Of a stretch of DNA of 43,421 nucleotides, positions 27,455-36,227 are shown piece after piece. The notes below the pieces were generated by a model, which was not told the DNA's origin, searched no databases, and was given only the letters and a program-made list of their open reading frames with translations. Origin of the DNA: an uncultured Neomegalonema sp. GTDB lineage: Bacteria; Pseudomonadota; Alphaproteobacteria; Rhodobacterales; Rhodobacteraceae. The stretch is taken from the NCBI GenBank assembly GCA_937995735.1, contig CALKIZ010000062.1, forward strand, positions 1-43,421. The letters run 5' to 3'. Both the position numbers and the translations under genes were made by a program. Position 1 is the first letter of the stretch; each line of letters starts with the position of its first letter.

Positions 27455-28545
27455 GTATTGGTCTCCGGCTTGTTTTCAGAATTTTCGATATTCATTTTGC
27501 CAGTGTGCGATTCGCTGAGCGTCATTTCAACCTCGGCTGCAATACGGTCGGTAAACTTTTCCCGTGCCATGCTTGCAGCGAGATCGACAGCAGCGGCAAA
27601 TCCGGTCGCATCCGCCCCGCCGTGGCTTTTTACCACGAGACCATTCAGGCCAAGAAAAACGCCACCGTTTACGCGGCGCGGATCAATCCGGCGATGCAAA
27701 CGGCGCAAACTAGGGTAGGCAAAGAGAGCCGAGATCTTTGTAACAATCGAATGCGAAAAGGCTTCTTTCAGGTATTCGCCGACAAATTTTGCCGCCCCTT
27801 CTGCAGATTTAAGCGCAACATTGCCGGTCCAGCCATCTGTGACGACAACATCTGCTTTTCCGTGAGGGATTTGACTAGCCTCGATAAAGCCGGTGAAATT
27901 AAAGGAGTTCTGGCCAGTTTCGCTTGCGGCTTTCAAGAGGTCAGCGGCTTCACGTACCTCGGGATGGCCTTTGTTTTCTTCGGTTCCCACATTGAGAAGG
28001 GCGACCCGGGGGGTTTTAATTTCGAGGGCTATCCTCGCGTATTCAGCCCCCATCGCGGCATAGCGTACAAGATCTTGAGCATCCGCACGAATATCCGCTC
28101 CCATATCAAGAGCGACACAATGATTGTGCGTGCCGCGCGTCGGCCAAAGCGCCGCTATTGCAGGGCGGGCTACGCCTTTTGCAGCACGCAGGCAAAATAA
28201 GGCCATTGCCATTAAAGCTCCGGTGTTGCCCGCCGATACTGCGGCTTGTGCATCGCCATCGCGCACAGTCTCTAAAGCGCGCCACATGCTCGAGTTTCTG
28301 CCGCGCCGTACTGCGATAGATGGCTTGGCGTCCATTTCTATGACGTCTTCGGCATGGCGGATTTCGACGCGCCCGGTCAATACGCGCTTTTTCTTCAGTG
28401 CCTTTTCAAGCTCCGTGGAATTACCATGTAAAATGAAGGATATGTTTGGATCGCGACCTGCAACGATTGCAATGCCACCAATAACGGCTTGCGGGGCGCG
28501 GTCGCCCCCCATCGCGTCTATTGAAAGTATAGTCGGGGAGCTCAT
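27451..28545 (-). CDS. plsX: Phosphate acyltransferase PlsX
   Basis: This 364-aa enzyme makes acyl-phosphate from acyl-ACP for phospholipid synthesis. Signatures are [19 protein letters not shown] at the N-terminus, [16 protein letters not shown], and [16 protein letters not shown]. The last 25 residues are a polar Asn/Glu-rich tail. It sits in the classic rpmF-plsX-fabH block and is 51 bases downstream of rpmF. Confidence 0.97.
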   Translation of the reverse strand: MSSPTILSIDAMGGDRAPQAVIGGIAIVAGRDPNISFILHGNSTELEKALKKKRVLTGRVEIRHAEDVIEMDAKPSIAVRRGRNSSMWRALETVRDGDAQAAVSAGNTGALMAMALFCLRAAKGVARPAIAALWPTRGTHNHCVALDMGADIRADAQDLVRYAAMGAEYARIALEIKTPRVALLNVGTEENKGHPEVREAADLLKAASETGQNSFNFTGFIEASQIPHGKADVVVTDGWTGNVALKSAEGAAKFVGEYLKEAFSHSIVTKISALFAYPSLRRLHRRIDPRRVNGGVFLGLNGLVVKSHGGADATGFAAAVDLAASMAREKFTDRIAAEVEMTLSESHTGKMNIENSENKPETNT

Positions 28546-28596
28546 CGGGCCAACACCGATTCTTGTTTCGTGATGCCTTTAAACGGCACCAACTCA

Positions 28597-28803
28597 TCAA
28601 GCTGCTTCGTCGTCGTCGATATCTGCGTCAACCGATGCTACAACCTCGCGTTCGTTGTAGTGTCCGCAAGCACCGCAGACGTGGTGTGGGCGCTTTAATT
28701 CGCCGCAATTTCCGCATTCAGCATAGGACTCGGGCGTCAAAGCATCATGCGAACGCCGCATACCACGCTTAGAGCGCGTAATCTTACTCTTTGGGACTGC
28801 CAT
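28597..28803 (-). CDS. rpmF: 50S ribosomal protein L32
   Basis: This 68-aa protein begins [20 protein letters not shown], as all L32 proteins do. It carries four cysteines (30, 33, 43, 46; CGNC and CGAC), so it is the zinc-binding form. It is followed by an acidic tail ([13 protein letters not shown]). Confidence 0.97.
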   Translation of the reverse strand: MAVPKSKITRSKRGMRRSHDALTPESYAECGNCGELKRPHHVCGACGHYNEREVVASVDADIDDDEAA

Positions 28804-28831
28804 TGGGCGTTCCTATTCAAAAGTGAGGTAT

Positions 28832-28848
28832 CAGTCTCTACGAGACTG
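28832..28848. promoter_or_regulatory. Perfect small hairpin in the rpmF leader
   Basis: CAGTCTC-TAC-GAGACTG is a perfect 7-bp stem with a 3-base loop, 29-45 bases before the rpmF start on the minus strand. It could be a leader structure for autoregulation, or the remains of a terminator for yceD. No T-run follows in either direction. Confidence 0.45.
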
Positions 28849-29000
28849 TGTAACCAACTTTGGTCACAAAACAGGCGGCGAACATAACGATCCATAGCGT
28901 TCAGACAACTATTTTTTTAGCCAATTTGTTTTAGAAATTCAGCCAATAACCTTGCGCATAGGGCATTCGATGTTGTTGCGTAACTTAAACCGCGAGAGTG

Positions 29001-29606
29001 TCAGTCTTTTTTAGCTTGTTTTTCAAGCTGTTCTCTATAAGCGGCAAGCGATGCAAATGGTTTTGTGTCGTTATCGGTTATGGGGGCTTCTCCGGGAGGG
29101 GCGGCTTGCAGGTTAAGCGGTTCCTCACCATCAGCCCGAGGATAGGGGGAAAGCGCAAGACTAAGCGCTTCGGATGCCAATTCGCCCAAATCCAGAGTTT
29201 CGCCTAAAACATCAGGCAGATCGCCTAATTCAGAATCATCTTCAATTTCGATTTCCTGACCGGGTTTTGCATCGCCAACAATGTCACGTTCAGGCAAATA
29301 GCCGCGATCAAACTCTTCGTCGATGTGATCCGGGACGGGTTCGAGGGTAACAATACACTTTTGCATAACGTCCGCAGTAATGCGTCCGGTTATGCGCACT
29401 CCGTTACGCCATTTTTTGATTTCAGCTTCGACAGAAAAATCTTTTAAACCAATGAGATCAAGACGCCGCATCAAGGCTTCACATTCTGCCGGAGTTGCCT
29501 TTGCTGAATAGGATTCCGGTTCGTGGTTGAGCGCGGACATCTTAACAGTTCGGCTGAATTCGACCTGTCCATCGCCGTTGGCTGAAGTGAGTACGGTATC
29601 ATTCAT
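29001..29606 (-). CDS. YceD/DUF177 family protein
   Basis: This 201-aa protein has the DUF177 core: GRITADVMQKCIVTLEPVPD followed by EFDRGYLPERD and later LDLGELASEALSLALSPYPR. DUF177 proteins sit upstream of rpmF in most bacteria and are linked to 23S rRNA accumulation. The expected rpmF follows after a 197-base gap. Its promoter region is shared with the divergent bamE gene. Confidence 0.93.
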   Translation of the reverse strand: MNDTVLTSANGDGQVEFSRTVKMSALNHEPESYSAKATPAECEALMRRLDLIGLKDFSVEAEIKKWRNGVRITGRITADVMQKCIVTLEPVPDHIDEEFDRGYLPERDIVGDAKPGQEIEIEDDSELGDLPDVLGETLDLGELASEALSLALSPYPRADGEEPLNLQAAPPGEAPITDNDTKPFASLAAYREQLEKQAKKD

Positions 29607-29754
29607 TATAACTTGTCTCTATTTAGAAAAGCGCCCTGTGTCTTGAATTTTCGACATAATAAGGATACGCCGAAAAACAATCCGATGGAACTGTGTAACA
29701 GCGTCTTAATATTTACTGCGGAATGTTATTGAAAAGTAACTTAACGAGGCAGCC

Positions 29755-30210
29755 ATGATGACCCGTATCGCTCTCCCAGCCTGTGCTTTTGCCGCGCTTA
29801 CACTGATGATCGCGTGTGAACCTATCCGGCGGACACACGGATATGCCCCAAGACCAGCTCAACTTGCGGAGGTTACAATCGGGACTGATAGCAAAGCTGA
29901 GGTTGCCGGAAAGATTGGCCGGCCTACAACGCTGGGCGCATTCAATACCGAAGATTGGTATTACATCGCCCGCTCTACAGAGAGTCGCGCGTTTTTGGAA
30001 CCGCGTGTTGTCTCGCAGGAAGTCGTTGTCGTCGCTTTTTCCGGGGATGGCATTGCGGAGTCTGTTGATCGCTATGGTTTGGAAGATGGCCGCATCGTGA
30101 ACCTTGTCACCAAAACAACACCAACTCGCGGTAAGCGCCTTACATTCCTCCAGCAACTGTTGGGTAACGTCGGCCGCTTTAACGCAGGTCAGGTTCTTGG
30201 CGAACAATAG
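29755..30210 (+). CDS. bamE: Outer membrane assembly lipoprotein BamE (SmpA/OmlA family)
   Basis: This 151-aa lipoprotein has a signal ending in the lipobox LMIAC (Cys21) and a SmpA/OmlA domain (TIGTDSKAEVAGKIGRPTTL, then WYYIARSTESRAFLEPRVVS). It is a component of the BAM complex that folds outer membrane proteins. It is divergent from yceD, as in many alphaproteobacteria. ATGs at 29755 and 29758 are both possible behind GAGG. Confidence 0.93.
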   Translation: MMTRIALPACAFAALTLMIACEPIRRTHGYAPRPAQLAEVTIGTDSKAEVAGKIGRPTTLGAFNTEDWYYIARSTESRAFLEPRVVSQEVVVVAFSGDGIAESVDRYGLEDGRIVNLVTKTTPTRGKRLTFLQQLLGNVGRFNAGQVLGEQ

Positions 30211-30277
30211 GTTTAGCATTACGGTTCGTTGAGCAAGTAGACTCCGCCCGCTTACATGAATCCGGAATGATTATTTG

Positions 30278-30832
30278 TTATTTTGACGCGATTTTTGATT
30301 CCGATAACAACATTGTTCTCAAGGACAGCGGTGCATCCGGCATAAGACCTTCTGCAAAACTTCCCGCGAAAGAACGGCCTATATAAGCCCACATTAAGAG
30401 TGTGGCCCTGGCGCGTGCGTCGAATGCGCTAAGGCCCTGTTCTTTAAAAATATCAAACAGAAACGTAAATCGTATTTCGTCCACTGCTTGCACCGCTTCA
30501 GCCACTGAATTGTTGATCCGTGACCAGCGGCGCATGGCGGCTTCGCGAGGAAGTTCGGTTTCGAGGCAATGGGTCAGCACTGCTTCGATCTGTGCATTTC
30601 CGGTTGGAATCCGTTTCAAGTCAGCAATCACAGCTTCAGTATTTTGCTGCTTCCACTCGGCCACTAAAGCCATATAAAAATCGTTTAAATCTTTGAAGTG
30701 CCAATAAAAACTGCCGCGCGACACCTTTAGTCCCTTTACGAGTATGCCCGCCTTTAAAGCCTCATGTCCTGCGGTTTCAAGCACCATGAGTCCATGATTG
30801 AGCCAATCGGCGCGTGTCAGTTTTCTGGACAA
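30278..30832 (-). CDS. TetR-family regulator
   Basis: About 184 aa. The N-terminal TetR helix-turn-helix is seen in SRKLTRADWLNHGLMVLETA then LKVSRGSFYWHFKDLNDFYM (SFYWHF motif). The C-terminal ligand domain has TETELPREAAMRRWSRINNS-type sequence. The start is probably TTG 30832, with GGAG 7 bases upstream. The longer open frame continues into the divergent gene and is not credible. A perfect 8-4-8 palindrome between it and the flavoprotein gene is its likely operator, so it should repress itself and that gene. Confidence 0.88.
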   Translation of the reverse strand: MSRKLTRADWLNHGLMVLETAGHEALKAGILVKGLKVSRGSFYWHFKDLNDFYMALVAEWKQQNTEAVIADLKRIPTGNAQIEAVLTHCLETELPREAAMRRWSRINNSVAEAVQAVDEIRFTFLFDIFKEQGLSAFDARARATLLMWAYIGRSFAGSFAEGLMPDAPLSLRTMLLSESKIASK

Positions 30833-30865
30833 AATCCATCTCCATACAGTTATGTATTGTATAAT

Positions 30866-30885
30866 AACATACACTAATGTATGTT
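30866..30885. promoter_or_regulatory. Palindromic operator between the TetR and flavoprotein genes
   Basis: AACATACA-CTAA-TGTATGTT is a perfect 8-bp inverted repeat with a 4-base centre. It lies in the 93-base divergent spacer, 40 bases before the flavoprotein ATG (30926) and 34 before the TetR start. Position and symmetry are typical of TetR operators. Binding is inferred. Confidence 0.7.
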
Positions 30886-30925
30886 GCGATTTATAATTTG
30901 TCATCTCCTGAAGAAAGATCGCCGA

Positions 30926-32431
30926 ATGCCTGATGATGCTTCCTCCGTTTTCCATCCCGAAATGAAGGCGCAATTCGAGGCAGAAGTATTCGATTTGATT
31001 GTTGTCGGAGCAGGTGTTGCGGGTCTCAACGCCCTTCATGCCGCTACTCAATATTTACCGAAAACGGCGCGAGTCCTTCTTCTGGATCAAAAGCCCAAAG
31101 CAGGAGGTATGTGGAATGTGGCGTATGATTATGTGCGATTGCACCAGCCGCACCCGATGTTCACGGTCGGCGATTTAGCGTGGGATTGGGATAAGCCGCG
31201 CCATTATTTGGCACGACGTGATGAAATCCAATCTCATTTGGAAAACACGTTAGAGCCAATCGCCAAGGCTGTGAATCTTGAGAGCCGATTTGGTGTTACA
31301 GTATCCGCCTGTGATGAGATTCTCCATAATGGGTCGTATCTGGCGCAGGTATGCTTCCACCCGAACGACAAACCTGAAGAGGTGGTCCGGCTTTATGCTG
31401 AACGGGTAATCAATGCTTCGGGGTTGAATTACCGTGAAGCACAGCCTTTGAGGTTTGAAAGCGATGCCGTCGTCTCAATCGTGCCAAGTGCATTATCCCA
31501 AATCTTGGCAGAAAGGCCTGATGCTCCCGTTGTTGTCGTTGGCGGCGGTAAGACCGGTATGGACACGGTGATTGCGGCTTTAGACAACGGTCCCAACCGC
31601 CATGTCACCTTGATAAAAGGGCGCGGCACTAGTTTTCTCAACCGCACGAAATATTTACCTACAGGTTTTGCACGATGGACCTCCGGCGTGCTGGCCTCTC
31701 GATTTTTCCGCGATATGGCTCTGACTTACGATGGAACGAACGAAACGGAACTTTTGTATCATGTCCGCAAAACCTATGCGACTGACCCGAAAGGTGACAA
31801 TGCAGTATTTTTATTCGGGTTGCTGTCGGAAGAAGAGTTGCAGCATATCCAAACAGGGCTTTCATCGACACTGAACGGATATCTTGAAGATGTGATAGAT
31901 ACATCCACCGGCCCGCATATGCGCCTTCGGGATGGCAGTCTGCATATTACAGCGCCCGGTGCGATCATCGTCAATTGTTCCGGTAGTTTCTTTCGTTCGG
32001 TTGAACTGGAAACTGATGTGCCGGTCCTGTCGCCTCGTGGTACGATCATGTCAATCAATGCGCGGTCTGCATTCCATTTTTTGACGACTGCTTCCGCATT
32101 TTTCTGCACACATTTGCTCTATCGCGGAAAGTTACAAGGGCAGGGGATTTACACGCTTGACCATGAAAAACTTTTCCGAACAAATCGGGATGCTTGGGTT
32201 GGCGCTGCCGCCGTTCAGTCGTATTTGAACTTTTGTATGGCTGTGAAGCTCTTACCCATGAACGTCTTATTGGCATGTGGGATTAACTTGGACTTATGGT
32301 ATCCCTTGCCGCGTCGCGCGCTGGCACTGTTACAAATGCATATGACAGCGCGCCGCGACATTGCTCATTGCACATCGGTCCTAGATCACATTGCAAAGCG
32401 TTTCGATGTTCGATGCGAAGCGATTGAGTAG
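30926..32431 (+). CDS. Flavin-containing monooxygenase-like NAD(P)/FAD protein
   Basis: About 501 aa. Two dinucleotide-binding motifs are visible: GAGVAG at 28-33 for FAD, followed by AGGMWN at 59-64 as in FMO/BVMO-type enzymes, and GGGKTG at 206-211 for NAD(P)H. The Baeyer-Villiger fingerprint FxGxxxHxxxW is not seen, so an N-/S-monooxygenase or another flavoprotein is more likely. No signal peptide. It stands alone under a divergent TetR regulator, which suggests induction by a xenobiotic or metabolite. The substrate is unknown. ATG 30926 is preferred because the alternative ATG 30881 lies inside the operator. Confidence 0.85.
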   Translation: MPDDASSVFHPEMKAQFEAEVFDLIVVGAGVAGLNALHAATQYLPKTARVLLLDQKPKAGGMWNVAYDYVRLHQPHPMFTVGDLAWDWDKPRHYLARRDEIQSHLENTLEPIAKAVNLESRFGVTVSACDEILHNGSYLAQVCFHPNDKPEEVVRLYAERVINASGLNYREAQPLRFESDAVVSIVPSALSQILAERPDAPVVVVGGGKTGMDTVIAALDNGPNRHVTLIKGRGTSFLNRTKYLPTGFARWTSGVLASRFFRDMALTYDGTNETELLYHVRKTYATDPKGDNAVFLFGLLSEEELQHIQTGLSSTLNGYLEDVIDTSTGPHMRLRDGSLHITAPGAIIVNCSGSFFRSVELETDVPVLSPRGTIMSINARSAFHFLTTASAFFCTHLLYRGKLQGQGIYTLDHEKLFRTNRDAWVGAAAVQSYLNFCMAVKLLPMNVLLACGINLDLWYPLPRRALALLQMHMTARRDIAHCTSVLDHIAKRFDVRCEAIE

Positions 32432-32630
32432 TGATGGGCCGTGCAGATTGCTGAAAAATGTGCTGCAAGGGGGGACGCACTTTTGGTAAAGCCAAATCCG
32501 AGGTTTTTGGACTAAATCACAATTGCTTATCTGAAAAGCTCTGCCAGCCTAATCAAAGTATCAGGAGACCCAAACCGCACCATTCTTCAATGTCATATAG
32601 GCACGGTTTTTATTTGAAACCTGACGATAC

Positions 32631-33236
32631 CTATTGCGGCTTAGGTAATTCGATATCGCTGGCCGTCACTTGGTAGCCGACTTCTGCCAGGTCTGTTTTT
32701 GCGCGTGCGACCTTGATTTTTCCTTGGACTTTATAAGGATAATAGAAGTTCTCCTGAAACTCCGACATCGCTAGACCCTCGCGGAATTTTACGAAGACAG
32801 TCTGATTGGGCGGCGGGGCCGGAACGTGGAGGCAGGCTCCAAAATAGGGAACCATGACGAAATCGGTCACTGTCTCAGCGTTAAAATCAAGCGGGACCAG
32901 ATAGCCCTCTAGCTCGATATTCTTGTCGTCAAGCTCCGTGATCAGCGAATTTCCCTCAGCCTCGACCTTTTGCATTGCATTGGAGACTTCGGTTTCCGTC
33001 ATTTGATCAATACGCAGGTTCAGTTCGACGGCAGCTTGCTGTGCTTCCGGCGATAAAGGCGGTGTCAGGTCGGTCCAGTCGATGCGCTGAATCTCATTAG
33101 ACTCGGTTTTTGCGGCAGGCTCTATTTTTGCGACAGATTTTTCTTCTTTCGTCTCTGCGGTATCAGGAATTGCAAACGCCGCAAGGGCGCCAACTGATAA
33201 AACCACGAGGCTCGTCATAAGAACAGATTTCATCAT
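32631..33236 (-). CDS. DUF3299 periplasmic protein
   Basis: This 201-aa protein has a signal peptide (SVLMTSLVVLSVGALAAFA), a Lys/Glu-rich spacer and a DUF3299 domain: ELEGYLVPLDFNAETVTDFV, then VPYFGACLHVPAPPPNQTVFV with its conserved Cys-Leu-His. It is the last gene of the ABC cluster, one base after the permease stop. DUF3299 proteins accompany DUF2796/ABC zinc-related clusters in gammaproteobacteria (Zrg-type in Vibrio). A metallochaperone or envelope role is an inference. Confidence 0.88.
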   Translation of the reverse strand: MMKSVLMTSLVVLSVGALAAFAIPDTAETKEEKSVAKIEPAAKTESNEIQRIDWTDLTPPLSPEAQQAAVELNLRIDQMTETEVSNAMQKVEAEGNSLITELDDKNIELEGYLVPLDFNAETVTDFVMVPYFGACLHVPAPPPNQTVFVKFREGLAMSEFQENFYYPYKVQGKIKVARAKTDLAEVGYQVTASDIELPKPQ

Positions 33237-33237
33237 A

Positions 33238-34494
33238 TCAACTCCTGACTGTCATGCCATCGGCGAGAGAGGTTCGATAGGCCTTCCAAGCCGGAATAAG
33301 CCCTGCGATAAATCCCGCTATGACGATGCCTGCTAATATAGTCATTTCGTAGGCGCTCGGATATTCAATTTCCAGCGATAAGCCATATCGCTCGTTGATC
33401 CAAGGTGTTAGCCCGATCAACCCGCCATATACCAGCATAAATCCGGCAACAGCCCCTAACAGGGTTAACAAGCCGGATTCAGTGATGAGCAACCCGGCAA
33501 TATGAAGGGGCCTTGCCCCATTCGCGCGCAAAATTGCCATTTCACGCCGTCGCTCTTGAAGGCTGGCCAGCAAAGTCGAGACAAGGCCGACTAACGCTGT
33601 AAAGACAACCATAATTGATATAACTGCTAAGGCGCGTTCCGCGACCCCGATCAAGGACCAAAGACGGGTGAGGGCGACACCCGGCAAAATCGCCGTCAGC
33701 GGCTCTTCTTCATATTCATTGATGAACCTTTGGAACCGGAAGGCTTGAAGCCGTGATTTCAGGCCGACGAGGACCGCTGTGACGGATTCCGGTGTCAAAT
33801 CCATCGCTCGAATACGTTCTTCGGAAATGTCCAACGCCTCGACACGCGCGCCGCTGCGCCAGTCAACATGGACGGCTTTGATTGCCTCTAGGCTCACATG
33901 CACAGCTTTATCGACGGGGGTTCCTGTGCGTTCGAGAATACCGGCAACACGGAAAGGGCGGTTTTCGTGGCCGGAGCCGGTCGGCCCCGTGCCATGCGTG
34001 ACGATAATGGGAGAGCCAACCTGATAGTTCAGCGCGTCCGCAACATCCGCTCCTATCACTGCGTCAAACAGATCATCGAAAACGGCTCCCGATGAAAGGC
34101 GCAGCGAGCGGTCTTTGCGATATTGATAGTGATCAAAGAAACCTGCCGTTGTTCCAACCACGCGGTAACCCCGATGCGAGTCCCCCAGTGACATGGGAAC
34201 GATCCATTCGACTTCGGAGCGTTTTGCGATCTCTTGATAACTCTCCCACGTGATGTTGTTGGTCGCGTCGCCAATACGGAAAACCGAATAGAGCAAAAGC
34301 TGCACGTCACCGGCTCTTGCGCCGACAATCAAATCCGTGCCGGAGATTGTGCTGGCAAAACTCGTACGGGCGCTGTTGCGGATTTTCTCGACCCCGAGCA
34401 GCAATGCCACCGAAAGCGCAATGCAGAATACGGTGAGTAATGCCGTGCCGCGCCGGTTGAGCAAGGATAGAAATGCGAGCCGGATCAGGCTCAT
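33238..34494 (-). CDS. ABC transporter permease (FtsX/MacB-like)
   Basis: This 418-aa protein has the MacB/LolC topology: an N-terminal membrane helix (about 18-38), a large periplasmic core domain, and three C-terminal helices near 283-308, 333-356 and 385-405, with VGLVSTLLASLQERRREMAI, the typical FtsX coupling helix. Such permeases move substrates or signals from the periplasm and usually do not import through the membrane. Its start overlaps the ATPase stop (ATGA). Context points to a role in zinc-responsive physiology. Confidence 0.92.
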   Translation of the reverse strand: MSLIRLAFLSLLNRRGTALLTVFCIALSVALLLGVEKIRNSARTSFASTISGTDLIVGARAGDVQLLLYSVFRIGDATNNITWESYQEIAKRSEVEWIVPMSLGDSHRGYRVVGTTAGFFDHYQYRKDRSLRLSSGAVFDDLFDAVIGADVADALNYQVGSPIIVTHGTGPTGSGHENRPFRVAGILERTGTPVDKAVHVSLEAIKAVHVDWRSGARVEALDISEERIRAMDLTPESVTAVLVGLKSRLQAFRFQRFINEYEEEPLTAILPGVALTRLWSLIGVAERALAVISIMVVFTALVGLVSTLLASLQERRREMAILRANGARPLHIAGLLITESGLLTLLGAVAGFMLVYGGLIGLTPWINERYGLSLEIEYPSAYEMTILAGIVIAGFIAGLIPAWKAYRTSLADGMTVRS

Positions 34495-35195
34495 GCGACT
34501 GACTTTCGGGTGGAGCGCGCGATGCTGTCTAGTGGTATGACCCGATCAAAGTGACCGGCGAGCCGCTCGTCATGGGATACCATCAACAAAGCCGCTTTGC
34601 TGCGTGTCATTTCTTGAATCAGCAGCGTCATAAACTCTGCTGCTGTGTCTTTATCGAGTGCCGATGTCGGCTCGTCTGCGATCACGATGGACGGAGAGCC
34701 GATAAGCGCGCGCGCCGCCGCAACACGCTGTTGTTGTCCGACGCTCAATGTCCCGGCTTTTGCGTGAACCGCATCCTCTGGAAGCCCGAGGCGGATAAGC
34801 AGGTTCGCGGCGGCCTCGCGAGGGGCTTCGACGCGGCGGGTTGGTGCGAACCGGAGTGGCAGCAGCACATTCTCCAACGCTGAGGCAAAAGGCAGCAAGT
34901 TGAACATCTGGAAAATGATGCCGAACGTATCGGCGCGCAGGCGGTCCAATGCAGAGGAGCGAAGCGCTGTGATGTCTTTATCGCCAACCCGAATGCTGCC
35001 CGAGCTGGGCCGCAGCACGCCGCAAATTAGACTAAGGAGCGTCGATTTTCCCGCGCCGGATTCTCCGACAAGCAAGGCGCGCTCGCCCGCCTTAAGTCCG
35101 AAATCGGTGACATCCAGTGCAAAACCGGTATCCGGCCAGACGAAGCCCACATTTTCGATTTGCAGCACAGGGTCGCGTGCCGGTGCGTCACTCAT
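34491..35195 (-). CDS. ABC transporter ATP-binding protein (LolD/MacB-like)
   Basis: This 234-aa ATPase has Walker A GESGAGKST (44-52), signature LSVGQQQRV (150-158) and Walker B IVIADEPTSALD (170-181), followed by the switch His in LLMVSHDERL. It pairs with the downstream FtsX-like permease, with which it overlaps by 4 bases. The upstream His-rich DUF2796 gene ends 40 bases before its start. Confidence 0.95.
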   Translation of the reverse strand: MSDAPARDPVLQIENVGFVWPDTGFALDVTDFGLKAGERALLVGESGAGKSTLLSLICGVLRPSSGSIRVGDKDITALRSSALDRLRADTFGIIFQMFNLLPFASALENVLLPLRFAPTRRVEAPREAAANLLIRLGLPEDAVHAKAGTLSVGQQQRVAAARALIGSPSIVIADEPTSALDKDTAAEFMTLLIQEMTRSKAALLMVSHDERLAGHFDRVIPLDSIARSTRKSVA

Positions 35196-35235
35196 TTCGA
35201 ACTGTCTCCACCGATGGCGTTGGGCTGATCATCCG

Positions 35236-35901
35236 TTAGAAAGTTAACTTAGGGGAGTCGGCGGTGATTTCACCACTGGCCTGGCCATCATCGGTCAAAA
35301 TCGCGGCATCGAGTTCTTCGGCATTCGGAAAAGCCGCAAAAAATTCGGTGAGATCAAGCCCGGTGATCTTTGAGGGTGCGCCGCAGGTTAGCGTGTATTG
35401 CGCGTGAACCTCTGAGTGGCTCGTTTCCTCGTCCGCATGATCATCATGGCCATGATCGTCATCTGCGTGTTTGTCGTGATCCTCGTCCGAGTGCTCATCG
35501 TGGCCATGCTCGTCGTCTGCATGTTTATCGTGATCATCGCCGCGATGGTCCTCGCCCGAGTGATCGTCTGCGTGTTCTTCATCCGCGCCGATTTCGATGT
35601 CAGCGTCGGTGAGGGTGCATCCCGCCGCGCCGGAAAGCCCGAACAGAGTTGCGGGGTCGTTAAGGATCTTGCGCGCCTTTTCAACGGTTGCTTTGTCTTC
35701 GGCAGCTTTGGCTGCATGTTCAAATCCGAGAATATCCGCACCGGGCGTTTCCATCTCAATCGCGAGCGTTTCGCCCTCCAGCGCGAGATAGAGCGCTCCA
35801 TGCCCATGCTGGTGTGCATCCGCGCCGCGTTTGTCTTCAGCAAGAGCGCCGGTTGAAAGAAGCGCTGTCATTGCAGTGGCGGTGATAGAAAGGAATTTCA
35901 T
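35236..35901 (-). CDS. DUF2796 histidine-rich periplasmic protein (ZrgA-like)
   Basis: This 221-aa protein has a signal peptide ending near residue 21 (TALLSTGALAED), an N-terminal HQHGHG motif (30-35) and a His/Asp-rich segment at about 110-166 with roughly 15 histidines in two near-repeats (HDKHADDEHGHDEH and HDKHADDDHGHDDH). It belongs to DUF2796, the family of ZrgA, a zinc-related periplasmic protein of Vibrio cholerae. The His-rich part would bind Zn(II). ATG 35901 has GGAG 6 bases upstream. It heads the four-gene operon, about 105 bases downstream of a predicted Zur box. Three small downstream genes complete the arrangement. Confidence 0.9.
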   Translation of the reverse strand: MKFLSITATAMTALLSTGALAEDKRGADAHQHGHGALYLALEGETLAIEMETPGADILGFEHAAKAAEDKATVEKARKILNDPATLFGLSGAAGCTLTDADIEIGADEEHADDHSGEDHRGDDHDKHADDEHGHDEHSDEDHDKHADDDHGHDDHADEETSHSEVHAQYTLTCGAPSKITGLDLTEFFAAFPNAEELDAAILTDDGQASGEITADSPKLTF

Positions 35902-36005
35902 CGGGTGCTCCATCAGGATCGTTATGTCGCCGGGTGGCTGCGATGCGCGGTTAACAAGCGTCGCACAGTGAACCACGCGGTTTTCAAAGTTACTCATACA
36001 AAAAG

Positions 36006-36020
36006 TGTTATACTATAACA
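36006..36020. promoter_or_regulatory. Predicted Zur box
   Basis: TGTTATA-C-TATAACA is a perfect 7-1-7 palindrome and matches the known Zur core TGTTATANTATAACA exactly. It lies 105 bases before the DUF2796 start. The divergent cytochrome c gene starts about 210 bases to the other side. Zur represses zinc-uptake genes when zinc is sufficient. Its presence strongly supports a zinc role for the operon. Confidence 0.85.
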
Positions 36021-36227
36021 ATGATGTTTTGAAGATGGCAGAAACTGCGGAGATGTAGCGAAGCTGTCATGGCGGTATTGTGAAGTCTTAGCTTTTAATC
36101 AAACCAATTCGCGGAAGTTCTTCACTTTGTTTTTTCTCCATAATGCCGCCTCAGACATCGTATTCTCATGATTTTCGGACGCATCAATATATGGTTTGAA
36201 ATAGATCTAACCCCAAGGAGCTTTGCG
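36021..36227. other. Divergent promoter region
   Basis: I see no gene here. The stretch lies between the Zur box and the cytochrome c gene and presumably holds the latter's promoter. AAGGAG at 36215-36220 is its ribosome binding site. A second zinc-type palindrome was not found. Confidence 0.5.

Noticed and set aside
35370-35885. Several plus-strand frames opposite the His-rich gene
   Set aside because: They are antisense shadows of a repetitive His/Asp codon run and contain no recognisable family.
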